Below the pieces are notes generated by a model, which was not told where the DNA came from, made no database searches, and saw only the letters and a list, made by a program, of their open reading frames with translations. From Candidatus Cryptobacteroides onthequi (GTDB taxonomy: Bacteria; Bacteroidota; Bacteroidia; Bacteroidales; UBA932), in NCBI GenBank assembly GCA_018066125.1, contig JAGHSA010000051.1:31497-95496 (forward strand): 64,000 nt of DNA. Direction: 5' to 3'. The position numbers and the translations under genes are program-made. Of this stretch, positions 28,068-39,078 are shown in pieces (within the stretch, counting starts at the first letter, position 1; each line of letters begins with the position of its first letter).

Positions 28068-30173
28068 ATGCTGAAAGCCATCAGAAGATTCTTCCTGAGA
28101 CCGTTTGCACTCACGGCAGCGGCAGTCCTTCCGGCCGTGTCATGCGGTTCCGGCAGGCAGCTTGCCGACGGCGAATACAACCTGGTGCAGAATAGGATCG
28201 TCATCATGGGAGGAGACGTCGCTGCAAGGGATGTGGCATCCTACATCAAGCAGCAGCCCGCAGGCTTTTCTCTTCTGAAAAAGGATCCTCTTCCTTTCAG
28301 CGCGAAACTGATGGAATCTTCTGCAGAGAACATCAAGTCGCATCTGGACTATCTGGGCTACTACAATTCCGATGTCACAAACTATGTGACGATGAAGAAG
28401 AGCAAGGCCTATGCAACCTATCTCATCACTCCCGGAGAGCGCTACCGCATATCTGAGATCAGGTATGTACTCCCTGAGAGAGGCAGTTTCGCCGAGGATT
28501 TCTATTCAGACACGACGAATGTCAGCGTCCATGTAGGGGACTATCTTTCCGAGGCCCTGCTGGAAGCTGAAAGCGAAAGGTCCGCGGCAGCCATGAGGAC
28601 CAAGGGATACTACGGATTCTCAAAGAACTATTTCTTCTTCGAGGCGGATACCCTTTCCGGTCCAGACTCCGTGATCCTGGAGATGAAGGTGAACGAGTAC
28701 ACCAGAAACGAGTCGCCGTCAAGCGCCCAGATGCTGCGCAAGAGCATGATCAGCGACGTGACCCTGTCACATTCCGCATCTCTGCCGTTCAACGACAGGA
28801 TCCTTCGCGATCTCAACACGGTCAAGCCCGGCACGATGTATGACGAGTCCGAGATCAACAACACTTACCGCAGGCTGTCGGCCCTGAAGGTGTTCAACAG
28901 CGTCGGAGTGGAGCTCACCCAGACAGACACCAACCGCGTGAGATGCGACATAAACCTCAGCGAATCACGCATCCAGGGCTTCAAGGTGGAGCTCGAGGCA
29001 TCGACCAATTCGTCGGGGCTCATGGGTGTGTCGCCACAGCTGACCTACCATCACAAGAATATATTCCACGGAGGAGAGTGGCTGAACCTGAGCTTCCTCG
29101 GCAACTTCCAGTTCAAGCTCAATGACAATACCAGTTCCAGCGAAGTGGGTGCCTCTGCCGGACTCAGCCTCCCGAGATTCCTCGGCCTCCCGTACAGCCG
29201 CTTCAAGGGACCGAACATCCCGCGCACGGAGATAAAGGCGTCCTACAGCTATCAGGACAGGCCGGAATACACGCGAAGCATGATATCCACCTCATACGGA
29301 TACAGCGGAAGCATGCGCAGCGGAAACCTGTCGTACCAGCTGTTCCCTCTTCAGGTAAGCATCGTGAGACTCTTCGACCTTGATCCGGAATTCTACAGGG
29401 ACCTCATGAGAAACCCTTTCATGAGATACTCTTACCAGAACCATTTCGATGCCGGTGTCGGAGGTATCCTCTATTATGCATCATCCAATGCCCAAGGCTC
29501 GAAATATGCCAGAGGACTTGTTGATCTTTCGGGAAATGCGCTCAGTCTCCTGAAGAAATACATGAAGACCAGCGAGAGCGGCGAAGGACTCATCTGGGGA
29601 GCGCCTTTCACCCAGTATGTCAAGGGTGAGATCAACGTCGGGAGGACCTGGAGTCTCGGACTCGAAGGCAGTCATTCCATCGCGACAAGATTCATCGCCG
29701 GAGCCGGATATGCCTATGGCAACTCGACCGCGGTTCCATTCGAGAAACAGTTCTATTGCGGAGGTGCGAACAGCATGAGGGGATGGCAGGCAAGGGCACT
29801 CGGTCCTGGACGCTGTGCGGACAGCCACAGCTTCAGTATCCCGAGCCAGACCGGAGACGTGAAACTGGAAACAAATCTCGAATACAGATTCAATATCTTC
29901 TGGAAGCTCGGCGGAGCGCTGTTCACCGATGTCGGAAACGTCTGGAGCTGGGATGAAAGCAATCCGGAAGGTGCCTTAGGCAAGGACTTCTACAAAAGCC
30001 TTGCTGCCGACTGGGGCCTAGGCCTGAGATGCGACCTCAGCTTCTTCGTGGTTCGTATCGACATGGGTATGAAAGTGTACGACCCTGTCAGCGACGGCAG
30101 ATGGCTCGGCCCGCGCAGCTGGCTGAAAAGGGACGGGTTCGCCGTCCATTTCGGAGTGGGATACCCGTTCTGA
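28068..30173 (+). CDS. tamL: TamL-type outer-membrane assembly lipoprotein (BamA/TamA family)
   Basis: Product of 701 residues. The lipoprotein signal ends at the Cys in PAVSCGSG (about residue 26), followed by the family motif RQLADGEYNL. POTRA-like domains cover about 40-330 (YRISEIRYVLPERGSF, ESRIQGFKVELEAST). The C-terminal ~350 residues form the BamA-type barrel: PFEKQFYCGGANSMRGWQ is the conserved region near the lid loop, LETNLEYRFNIF and GALFTDVGNVW are strands, and the last residues (HFGVGYPF) end in the aromatic barrel signature. It acts in the outer membrane, probably in protein or lipid assembly. TamB is not adjacent. It ends one base before the convergent rarA stop, with no terminator between. 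Confidence 0.92.
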   Translation: MLKAIRRFFLRPFALTAAAVLPAVSCGSGRQLADGEYNLVQNRIVIMGGDVAARDVASYIKQQPAGFSLLKKDPLPFSAKLMESSAENIKSHLDYLGYYNSDVTNYVTMKKSKAYATYLITPGERYRISEIRYVLPERGSFAEDFYSDTTNVSVHVGDYLSEALLEAESERSAAAMRTKGYYGFSKNYFFFEADTLSGPDSVILEMKVNEYTRNESPSSAQMLRKSMISDVTLSHSASLPFNDRILRDLNTVKPGTMYDESEINNTYRRLSALKVFNSVGVELTQTDTNRVRCDINLSESRIQGFKVELEASTNSSGLMGVSPQLTYHHKNIFHGGEWLNLSFLGNFQFKLNDNTSSSEVGASAGLSLPRFLGLPYSRFKGPNIPRTEIKASYSYQDRPEYTRSMISTSYGYSGSMRSGNLSYQLFPLQVSIVRLFDLDPEFYRDLMRNPFMRYSYQNHFDAGVGGILYYASSNAQGSKYARGLVDLSGNALSLLKKYMKTSESGEGLIWGAPFTQYVKGEINVGRTWSLGLEGSHSIATRFIAGAGYAYGNSTAVPFEKQFYCGGANSMRGWQARALGPGRCADSHSFSIPSQTGDVKLETNLEYRFNIFWKLGGALFTDVGNVWSWDESNPEGALGKDFYKSLAADWGLGLRCDLSFFVVRIDMGMKVYDPVSDGRWLGPRSWLKRDGFAVHFGVGYPF

Positions 30174-30174
30174 T

Positions 30175-31488
30175 CTATTTCTTGGTGTAGTATTTAGGCC
30201 AGCATTGCTGGAGATATGAGCGCAGGGTATCCTCATGACGGTTTTCCTGCGGCTCATAGAACACGGTTCCTTCCATGCCTTTCGGCATGAATTCAAGGTC
30301 CGTGAAGTGACCCGGATAATCATGGGCATACTTGTACCCGTCGCCGTAGCCAAGCTGCTCCATGAGCTTTGTAGGGGCATTGCGGAGGTATAGAGGCACA
30401 GATGCAAGCTTATCTGCAGAGGCCGCTGCAAGGGCCGTATTTATGGCCATGTAGGCCGAATTGCTCTTCGGAGACGATGCCAGATAGATGGCGACTTCGG
30501 AGAGAGGGATGCGTGCCTCCGGCATGCCTATGGTATTGACGATCTGAAAGCAGGCATTGGCGAGGAGGAGCGCGTTCGGGTTCGCGAGTCCCACGTCCTC
30601 GGCCGCCGAGATACAGAGACGGCGGGCTATGAAGAGAGGGTCCTCGCCACCGTCGAGCATTCTGGCAAGATAATATACGGCGGCGTTGGGGTCAGAGCCC
30701 CTGACGCTCTTGATGAAAGCCGAGATGATGTCATAATGCATCTCTCCGCCCTTGTCATAGATGGCGACGTTCTCCTGGAGACAGGATGTCACTGTCTTGT
30801 TGTCGATGACCACCTTGGCCTTTCCGGCAAACGAATCGGTGACGATCTCAAGTATGTTCAGGAGCTTCCTGCCGTCTCCGCCGCTGTGCCTGAATATCGC
30901 TTCGGTCTCGCGCACCTCGATGTCTCGGTTGCGTAGGATCTCGTCTTCGTGGATGGCCCTGTCAAGCAGCACCTGAAGGTCCTCGGGTTCGAGAGATTTG
31001 AGAACGAATACCTGACATCTGGAGAGCAGAGGGGTGATGACCTCGAATGAAGGATTCTCGGTGGTGGCTCCGACAAGGACGATGGTGCCGTCCTCTACGG
31101 CTCCCAGAAGGGCATCCTGCTGTGCCTTGTTGAATCTGTGGATCTCGTCTATGAAAAGTATAGGTGCGGCGGCTTTTGAGAAAAGGCTCTTCCCCTTGGC
31201 TCTGTCGATGACATCGCGTACATCCTTGACACCCGCGCTCACGGCGCTGAGGGTGAAGAAATCCCTGGCCATGCTCTCTGCGATGATGCGGGCAAGGGTG
31301 GTCTTGCCTACTCCCGGAGGCCCCCAGAGGATGAAGGACGAAAGCGAGCCGCTCTCTATCATTCTTCTCAGGATGCAGCCGTCGCCCACCAGATGCCTCT
31401 GACCCACGTACTCCGAGAGAGACCTGGGCCTCATCCTCTCCGGAAGGGGAGGAAGCATCATGGACGATCTGTTTTCAATATCCGGCAT
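30175..31488 (-). CDS. rarA: RarA/MgsA-type replication-associated recombination ATPase
   Basis: AAA+ clamp-loader-like ATPase acting at stalled replication forks. The product has 437 residues from MPDIEN. Walker A is GPPGVGKTT and Walker B is ILFIDEIHRFNKAQQDAL; the sensor 1 region is IVLVGATTENPSFEV. The C-terminal tetramerisation region has SDPNAAVYYLARMLDGGEDP and ARRLCISAAEDVGLANP. A longer frame starts at 31527, but the TATCTTTG box at 31496-31503 lies inside it. MMLPPL (31461) is an alternative start and would leave a leader of about 30 bases. Confidence 0.93.
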   Translation of the reverse strand: MPDIENRSSMMLPPLPERMRPRSLSEYVGQRHLVGDGCILRRMIESGSLSSFILWGPPGVGKTTLARIIAESMARDFFTLSAVSAGVKDVRDVIDRAKGKSLFSKAAAPILFIDEIHRFNKAQQDALLGAVEDGTIVLVGATTENPSFEVITPLLSRCQVFVLKSLEPEDLQVLLDRAIHEDEILRNRDIEVRETEAIFRHSGGDGRKLLNILEIVTDSFAGKAKVVIDNKTVTSCLQENVAIYDKGGEMHYDIISAFIKSVRGSDPNAAVYYLARMLDGGEDPLFIARRLCISAAEDVGLANPNALLLANACFQIVNTIGMPEARIPLSEVAIYLASSPKSNSAYMAINTALAAASADKLASVPLYLRNAPTKLMEQLGYGDGYKYAHDYPGHFTDLEFMPKGMEGTVFYEPQENRHEDTLRSYLQQCWPKYYTKK

Positions 31489-31495
31489 ACGGCTG

Positions 31496-31503
31496 CAAAG
31501 ATA
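31496..31503 (-). promoter_or_regulatory. Predicted -7 box (TATCTTTG) for rarA
   Basis: The minus strand reads TATCTTTG, a full match to TAnnTTTG. It sits between a hairpin at 31517-31535 and the rarA start. Confidence 0.55.
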
Positions 31504-31516
31504 ACAAAAATCCAAG

Positions 31517-31535
31517 ACTCGTACCATGTACGAGC
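31517..31535 (-). terminator. Short hairpin, possible terminator of the small lipoprotein gene
   Basis: CTCGTAC (31518-31524) and GTACGAG (31528-31534) pair around a 3-base loop. On the minus strand a TTGGATTTTTG tract follows a few bases later. The stem is short, so termination is uncertain. Confidence 0.5.
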
Positions 31536-31562
31536 CTCAGACCACAGGTATCAGTGTAGATA

Positions 31563-31802
31563 TTATCTTTCTGGAATAAATACCTGATCCGCCATCACAG
31601 AGCGCATGTACGAATTGTAATAGGCGTCAGGCAGATTCGATGCATAGGTCTCGCCGTTGACAGTCATAGACAAAGGCATATCCATGCCCACAGGTACGCA
31701 GACATCGACATTCTCGGTCTCTTTGGTGCTGTCAGGTCTGAAGCGCGTGAAACACGCATAGATGAAGACTGCTGCTGAAGCAAGCAACATTAATTTTTTC
31801 AT
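31563..31802 (-). CDS. Small exported or membrane-anchored protein, unknown
   Basis: Product of 79 residues. The N-terminus is MKKLMLLASAAVFIYACFTR, a signal with a possible lipobox Cys at residue 17. The mature part has no recognised domain (VDVCVPVGMDMPLSMTVNG, with one Cys). A longer frame starts at 31832 but includes the -7 box at 31830-31837, so the later ATG was taken. It is a single-gene unit with its own promoter. Confidence 0.65.
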   Translation of the reverse strand: MKKLMLLASAAVFIYACFTRFRPDSTKETENVDVCVPVGMDMPLSMTVNGETYASNLPDAYYNSYMRSVMADQVFIPER

Positions 31803-31829
31803 AGTCTGGTTTTGAAGTTTAAGTTGTAG

Positions 31830-31837
31830 CAAATATA
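31830..31837 (-). promoter_or_regulatory. Predicted -7 box (TATATTTG) for the small lipoprotein gene
   Basis: The minus strand reads TATATTTG, with a TTG about 18 bases upstream. It leaves a leader of about 23 bases. Confidence 0.55.
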
Positions 31838-31885
31838 ATGAATTCCGTCTTCAAACAACATTTTTTTTGTAATTTTACTGCATAA

Positions 31886-32464
31886 ATGTGTGCTATTTCC
31901 AGACTGGCTGTCATTTCTGCTGTGCTTTTCTCGCTCAGCAGCATTGTCGTGTCGGCTTCCAAGCCGACTAAGGTCGGTTCGGTTCCGGCACAGCTTTCCA
32001 GCAATCACGTGTCGATCGGAGCGACAAACTCTTTCCGAGGCATAGGCATCTGCGCAGACATCTGTACTGCGACAAGTGATTTCCATTCAGTTTCCGTCAC
32101 AGCCGACCTTACCAACATCGTCAACGGAAAGGTCTCCACTCCGGGCATGCGTATCACATACCATTACGACATGAAGCTGGCAGGCGGGACAACTCCTGCA
32201 GGATATGGCTATATGATCTACGCAGGCCCTGGCATAGCCCAGGGTTATCTCCGAAGCCTCGACAGCAGAAAGGGATACATGGCCGGCCTGAGCGGAGCTG
32301 CAGGTGGAAAGGTCTATCTGGGAAGGAGCATTTCCATCTCTGCCGAATGCCAGGCTGACGCGGCCCTCATATTCAAGAACAAGTACATCCACCATATGAG
32401 TCTGTACAAGGAGGGTATCATCCACAGTTTCATACCGTATATCCGTATCCAATACTGCTTCTGA
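31886..32464 (+). CDS. Secreted protein, probable small outer-membrane barrel
   Basis: Product of 192 residues. The signal peptide ends near VVSA-SKP (about residue 24). Alternating strands with many Gly and aromatic residues (GMRITYHYDMKLAGG, GYGYMIYAGPGIAQGYL) and a C-terminal aromatic residue (RIQYCF) suggest a beta-barrel. No family is recognised. It shares a TGATG stop/start with the next gene, so the two are translationally coupled. A weak -7 match (TAATTTTA) lies about 8 bases before the start. Confidence 0.65.
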   Translation: MCAISRLAVISAVLFSLSSIVVSASKPTKVGSVPAQLSSNHVSIGATNSFRGIGICADICTATSDFHSVSVTADLTNIVNGKVSTPGMRITYHYDMKLAGGTTPAGYGYMIYAGPGIAQGYLRSLDSRKGYMAGLSGAAGGKVYLGRSISISAECQADAALIFKNKYIHHMSLYKEGIIHSFIPYIRIQYCF

Positions 32465-33090
32465 TGAACACACGAAGAACGATACTCATCCTGCTTTTCC
32501 TGGTGCTGGCTGTCAATGCCTCCGCCAGGGAGATCGGCTGGTGTCCCAACCGCTTGCGGTGCGGCATCGAATGGGGCTATACGGCCACGGTATTCGAGGG
32601 CCATGTTTTCGGATACGTATCGGACATGGGCGCCAGGGTGGAGTCTGAAGGTTCATCGCTCATATACAATTCCAACGGCCATTTCATCTGCTATGCCGGA
32701 ATGGAAATGGGCAAGAGGTTCGAGACCGACCTGGTGAGCGGGTATATCGGCATAGTGCAGGGACGCAGGGTCATGCCGCTCACACTCAGGGAGACCTTCT
32801 TCTTCAAGGGATGCAGAAAAGACGGATTCAAGATATTCGCGGATGGAGGACTGTGCTTCACAGGATCTTTCCGTCACCAGCAGAACTGGATAGCGAAGAC
32901 AGGCGTGGGATACAGGATGATGCTGGGTGACAAGCCGGCCATGGACTTCTCTCTATCTGTGCACGGGGCCTATGACCATCCGTCTTCTGTATATATATCG
33001 GAGTACAGCTATCCTGTCCCTATACAGGATCTGAGAAAGAGCGACAGGCAGTCTGTCGGGATAGATCTGAGCATAGCCCTCAGTTTCTGA
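32464..33090 (+). CDS. Secreted protein, probable small outer-membrane barrel (partner)
   Basis: Product of 208 residues. The signal peptide ends near NASA-REI (about residue 21). As in the preceding gene, the mature part is strand-like and ends in an aromatic residue (SIALSF). MEMGKRFETDLVSGYIGI and GVGYRMMLGDKPAMDFSLSV are typical barrel strands. The two proteins have similar size and layout but little obvious sequence identity by eye. The function is unknown. A small 84-residue gene follows after 6 bases. Confidence 0.65.
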   Translation: MNTRRTILILLFLVLAVNASAREIGWCPNRLRCGIEWGYTATVFEGHVFGYVSDMGARVESEGSSLIYNSNGHFICYAGMEMGKRFETDLVSGYIGIVQGRRVMPLTLRETFFFKGCRKDGFKIFADGGLCFTGSFRHQQNWIAKTGVGYRMMLGDKPAMDFSLSVHGAYDHPSSVYISEYSYPVPIQDLRKSDRQSVGIDLSIALSF

Positions 33091-33096
33091 TATCAT

Positions 33097-33351
33097 ATGA
33101 TGACAGACAGGAACAGCATAGAACAGGCTTTCTGCTTTTTCCACCAGAAGTGGCGTGTGTACAGCGGCAAGTCGAGCGAGGCCCAGAAGGATGACATCGA
33201 ATTTGCCATCAGCAGCTATGCCGACCGCATGAATCCTGAGCTGTTCAAAGAGATTTCCGGAGGCGACCAGTCATTCCTCAGAGAGCATGCAGGTTTTGAG
33301 CACGATATCACAGAAGCTCTCAGGAAACTTGAAGCGATGATGGAGGTATAG
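33097..33351 (+). CDS. Small cytosolic protein of unknown function
   Basis: Product of 84 residues, no signal peptide or membrane segment, acidic and probably helical (QAFCFFHQKWRVYSGKSSEA, EHDITEALRKLEAMMEV). It starts 6 bases after the second barrel gene and ends 5 bases before the convergent WYL regulator stop. The spacing and normal codon use support a real gene. I do not recognise a family. Confidence 0.65.
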   Translation: MMTDRNSIEQAFCFFHQKWRVYSGKSSEAQKDDIEFAISSYADRMNPELFKEISGGDQSFLREHAGFEHDITEALRKLEAMMEV

Positions 33352-33356
33352 CTCCG

Positions 33357-34259
33357 TCAGATCCTGTCGACGAAGCACTTGACATAGTTGCGGACGTACT
33401 CCAGAAGTTCAGGGGAGTCTACTATCTTCACATCCTCAGCAAGTCCGATCACAAAACGTCCGACGCCCTGCATGTGGCTGACATGTGTGTCGAGCACCCA
33501 TCTGCCGTCTTCTTCACGTACTTCCGACTCCGCCATGGGGAATTCCTCCACCAGAAGGTTTTTCGCACGCAGATTCATCTCCAGCCTTACATGCGTCCTG
33601 TTCTGGCCTGTCATGCGGAAGACATCCATATAGCCTTTCCTGTGTTCCGATCCGTACTCCCAGTCGGTCCCGTCAGGTTCCACCTTGCCGATACGCGCTA
33701 TCTTGTAGACGCGGTTTTCACGGCGCTCCACATCATAGCCATAGACATTGATATATTCTCCGGAAAAGTCGTACGGCTCGATGAGGATATCATGAGAGGT
33801 GCCGGAATGCGAAGATGAATAGTCTTTCAGGAGAACCTTCTTTCTGTCATTCATGGCCTCCTGAAGCATCTGTATGTTGAATGCCTGGTCCTTGTTGTCC
33901 ACATAGCGGTCGATGGCCGTGACATCGTAGATGGTCGAGAGCTTCTTGTAGAGGTTGGCCTTGAGTCCGTTGGAGCCGTCCAGCCCCTGTATGAGGCCGG
34001 ATACCACCCTGGCCTCTTCTTCGGAGAAATATACCAGGTTCTCGATATCCTTGACTGCACGGGGCATCTTCATGATGCGGTAGGTGTTGCCGTGAACCTT
34101 CTCCACAGCAAAGCCCGCAGACTTGAAGGTGTCGATGTATCTGTAGATGGAGCGGTAGGATATGCCGAGACGCTCTGCCAGCTCATCCACGGTGAAGTTG
34201 ACACTTCCCGACATGAGCTTCATCAGACGAAGCACGCGCTCTATCTTGACCTGATCCAT
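33357..34259 (-). CDS. WYL-domain transcriptional regulator
   Basis: Product of 300 residues. The N-terminal HTH_11 winged helix covers about 1-60 (VDELAERLGISYRSIYRYID). The WYL domain follows at about 130-200; its namesake motif is diverged here (IEPYDFSGEYINVYGYDV). A WCX-like C-terminal part covers about 210-300. Such proteins bind DNA and may sense a small ligand or nucleic acid. It starts 6 bases after the stop of the DsbD-type gene, so it is the second gene of that operon; the regulated target is unknown. Confidence 0.88.
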   Translation of the reverse strand: MDQVKIERVLRLMKLMSGSVNFTVDELAERLGISYRSIYRYIDTFKSAGFAVEKVHGNTYRIMKMPRAVKDIENLVYFSEEEARVVSGLIQGLDGSNGLKANLYKKLSTIYDVTAIDRYVDNKDQAFNIQMLQEAMNDRKKVLLKDYSSSHSGTSHDILIEPYDFSGEYINVYGYDVERRENRVYKIARIGKVEPDGTDWEYGSEHRKGYMDVFRMTGQNRTHVRLEMNLRAKNLLVEEFPMAESEVREEDGRWVLDTHVSHMQGVGRFVIGLAEDVKIVDSPELLEYVRNYVKCFVDRI

Positions 34260-34265
34260 TCCCGA

Positions 34266-36230
34266 CTATTTCAATCCTTCCTGAAGGAAGCTGACGAAAT
34301 GCTCCACATCCAGATCGTAGCCCCTTGCAGGCACCTTGTGCTGCTCTGTCGCCGGGTCGAGGATGGCGTAGTACGGCTGCGCATTGACATTGAAGCGCGT
34401 GAGCGCGAAATGTGAATTGATCTTGCCGAGGCTCTTGAGCACCTTGCCGCTGTCGGTGGTCACCCAGTCCGCCTCATCGACTACTTTCTTGTCATCGGCA
34501 TAGAGGGCGCAGACGACATAGTCCTCCTTCATCATCCTCAGAGCACGAGGGTCCGACCACACGCGCGACTCCATCTCCCTGCAATTCACGCATCCGTGAC
34601 CGGTGAAGTCGATGAAGAGCGGCTTTCCGGTCTCCTGTGCATAGGCGCGTGCCTCATTGTAGTCAAAGAATGCCGGGATGCCGTATGGAAGCTCGAGGAA
34701 GTCGGCATATCTGCGCGAAGGCGCATCCTTGGAAGCCGCCGGGATGGCGTATGCCTGAGCCTCCGAAGTCCTGGTGAGGTTGAATTCCTGGGTGGTGACA
34801 GGCGGCAGGTAGCCGCTGAGGGACTTGAGTGGTGCGCCCCACATTCCAGGGATCATCCATACCACGAAGCTGAACACCGCGATGGCGAGCACGAGCCTCA
34901 GGACGCCGATATGCTCGACAGGGGAGTCATACTCGAATCTGATCTTGCCGAGAAGGTAGAAGCCGAGCATGGTGAAGACCACGATCCATATGGCAAGGTA
35001 AACCTCACGCGGAAGGATTCCCCAGTGGTAGGTCTGGTCTGCTACGCTGAGGAACTTCATGCCGAGAGCGATCTCGATGAAGCCGAGCACGACCTTGACA
35101 CTGTTGAGCCAGCCGCCGCTCTTGGGGAGCTTCTTGAGAAGGGTAGGAGCGAATGCGAATATGGTGAACGGGAGTGCAAATGCCACTGAGAATGCGAGCA
35201 TGGTGATGATCGGCTCCCAGAACTGTCCCTGCGTGGACTTGATGAGGACGGATCCGACGATGGGACCTGTGCATGAGAATGACACGAGCACGAGGGTCAG
35301 TGCCACGAAGAATACGCCCAGAAGGCCTCCCTTTTCCGACTTGGCATCACTGTCGTTGACAAGCCTGCTCGGCATCCTGATCTCGAATGCACCGAAGAAT
35401 GATGCCGCGAAAAGCATGAAGATGGTGAAGAAGAGAATGTTCGGGAGCCAGTGTGTGGCGAGCCAGTTGAAAATGTCCGCGGTCACGGCCTGACCTCCGG
35501 TGAGGAGGCTGATGACGATGAGCATGGCGATCGGTATGGTGTAGAGTGCCACAATGCAGATGCCGAATGCCAGGGCGAGGAACTTGCCTCTGGCACCGTT
35601 CTGCTTGATGAAGAAGCTCACGGTCATAGGGATCATAGGGAAGACGCAAGGGGTGAGCAGAGCCACAAGGCCCCATGCCACTGCCTCGAGAATGAGTCCC
35701 CAGATGGACTTGCCTCCCTCCGGTGCAGCAGGAGATGCCTGTTCAGTGGATGCCTGGGACACGATGGCGCCTCCTCCCAGATGCACAGTGCCGGTGAATT
35801 CGTCCGGTGCGATGCAGCTGCCTTCGCGGCAGCACTGCCACTCGATGTAGACTTCGGCATCGGCGTCACTGGCGGCCTGTACCTTCTGACAGATGATGAC
35901 GGTGCCGCTGCAGGTGCCGACCTCCATGCCGAAAGCGTCATCGAAGTGCCTGTCCACCTTGGATAGGATTTCCGGACCGCCGACCGGAGTCACTCCTTCT
36001 CCCGTAACCTCGAAGGTCGTGGAGATAGGTCCATTCTTGTATTCAGCGAGGTCATAGGTGTGCCAGCCGTCGGAAGAGAATGTACCCGTGGCGATGATGT
36101 CGTACTGGCCTTCAGCTGTCTTGTCTGCTTTCAAGGTCCAGCTCAGCGGCTGAGAGAACTGTGCTCTGAGCCCCGTGCTCAGAATTAGTGTCACGGCAAA
36201 GGCCGCGAGTATGCTGATTGCTTTCTTCAT
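34266..36230 (-). CDS. DsbD-type thiol:disulfide interchange protein
   Basis: Moves reducing equivalents across the inner membrane to periplasmic thiol proteins. The product has 654 residues. A signal peptide ends near LRA-QFS. The N-terminal periplasmic domain has a Cys-rich segment (EWQCCREGSC). The CcdA-like membrane core has eight segments with the two conserved Cys sites, LTPCVFPMIP and SFSCTGPIVGS. The C-terminal thioredoxin domain carries HGCVNCREM. All three redox sites are present. The start MKKAIS was chosen because the TATATTTG box lies at 36252-36259. Confidence 0.92.
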   Translation of the reverse strand: MKKAISILAAFAVTLILSTGLRAQFSQPLSWTLKADKTAEGQYDIIATGTFSSDGWHTYDLAEYKNGPISTTFEVTGEGVTPVGGPEILSKVDRHFDDAFGMEVGTCSGTVIICQKVQAASDADAEVYIEWQCCREGSCIAPDEFTGTVHLGGGAIVSQASTEQASPAAPEGGKSIWGLILEAVAWGLVALLTPCVFPMIPMTVSFFIKQNGARGKFLALAFGICIVALYTIPIAMLIVISLLTGGQAVTADIFNWLATHWLPNILFFTIFMLFAASFFGAFEIRMPSRLVNDSDAKSEKGGLLGVFFVALTLVLVSFSCTGPIVGSVLIKSTQGQFWEPIITMLAFSVAFALPFTIFAFAPTLLKKLPKSGGWLNSVKVVLGFIEIALGMKFLSVADQTYHWGILPREVYLAIWIVVFTMLGFYLLGKIRFEYDSPVEHIGVLRLVLAIAVFSFVVWMIPGMWGAPLKSLSGYLPPVTTQEFNLTRTSEAQAYAIPAASKDAPSRRYADFLELPYGIPAFFDYNEARAYAQETGKPLFIDFTGHGCVNCREMESRVWSDPRALRMMKEDYVVCALYADDKKVVDEADWVTTDSGKVLKSLGKINSHFALTRFNVNAQPYYAILDPATEQHKVPARGYDLDVEHFVSFLQEGLK

Positions 36231-36251
36231 ATCAATGCTCTGTTTAATCTG

Positions 36252-36259
36252 CAAATATA
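36252..36259 (-). promoter_or_regulatory. Predicted -7 box (TATATTTG) for the DsbD-type operon
   Basis: The minus strand reads TATATTTG, about 21 bases before the chosen ATG. No clear -33 box is visible. Confidence 0.55.
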
Positions 36260-36304
36260 TGAATAAAAAACGGCGTTTCAGTCATATTATATAGGTGCAG
36301 AGCG

Positions 36305-36336
36305 TTCGGAAACTACGAGAATAAATATTATCTTTG
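36305..36336 (+). promoter_or_regulatory. Predicted promoter for valS
   Basis: TTCG (36305-36308), then 20 bases, then TATCTTTG (36329-36336). The leader is about 30 bases to the ATG at 36370. Confidence 0.55.
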
Positions 36337-36369
36337 TATGATTTATCGACTAAAATTCAAGAAAGAGAT

Positions 36370-39066
<2,697 letters not shown>

Positions 39067-39078
39067 GCTTTACATAGG

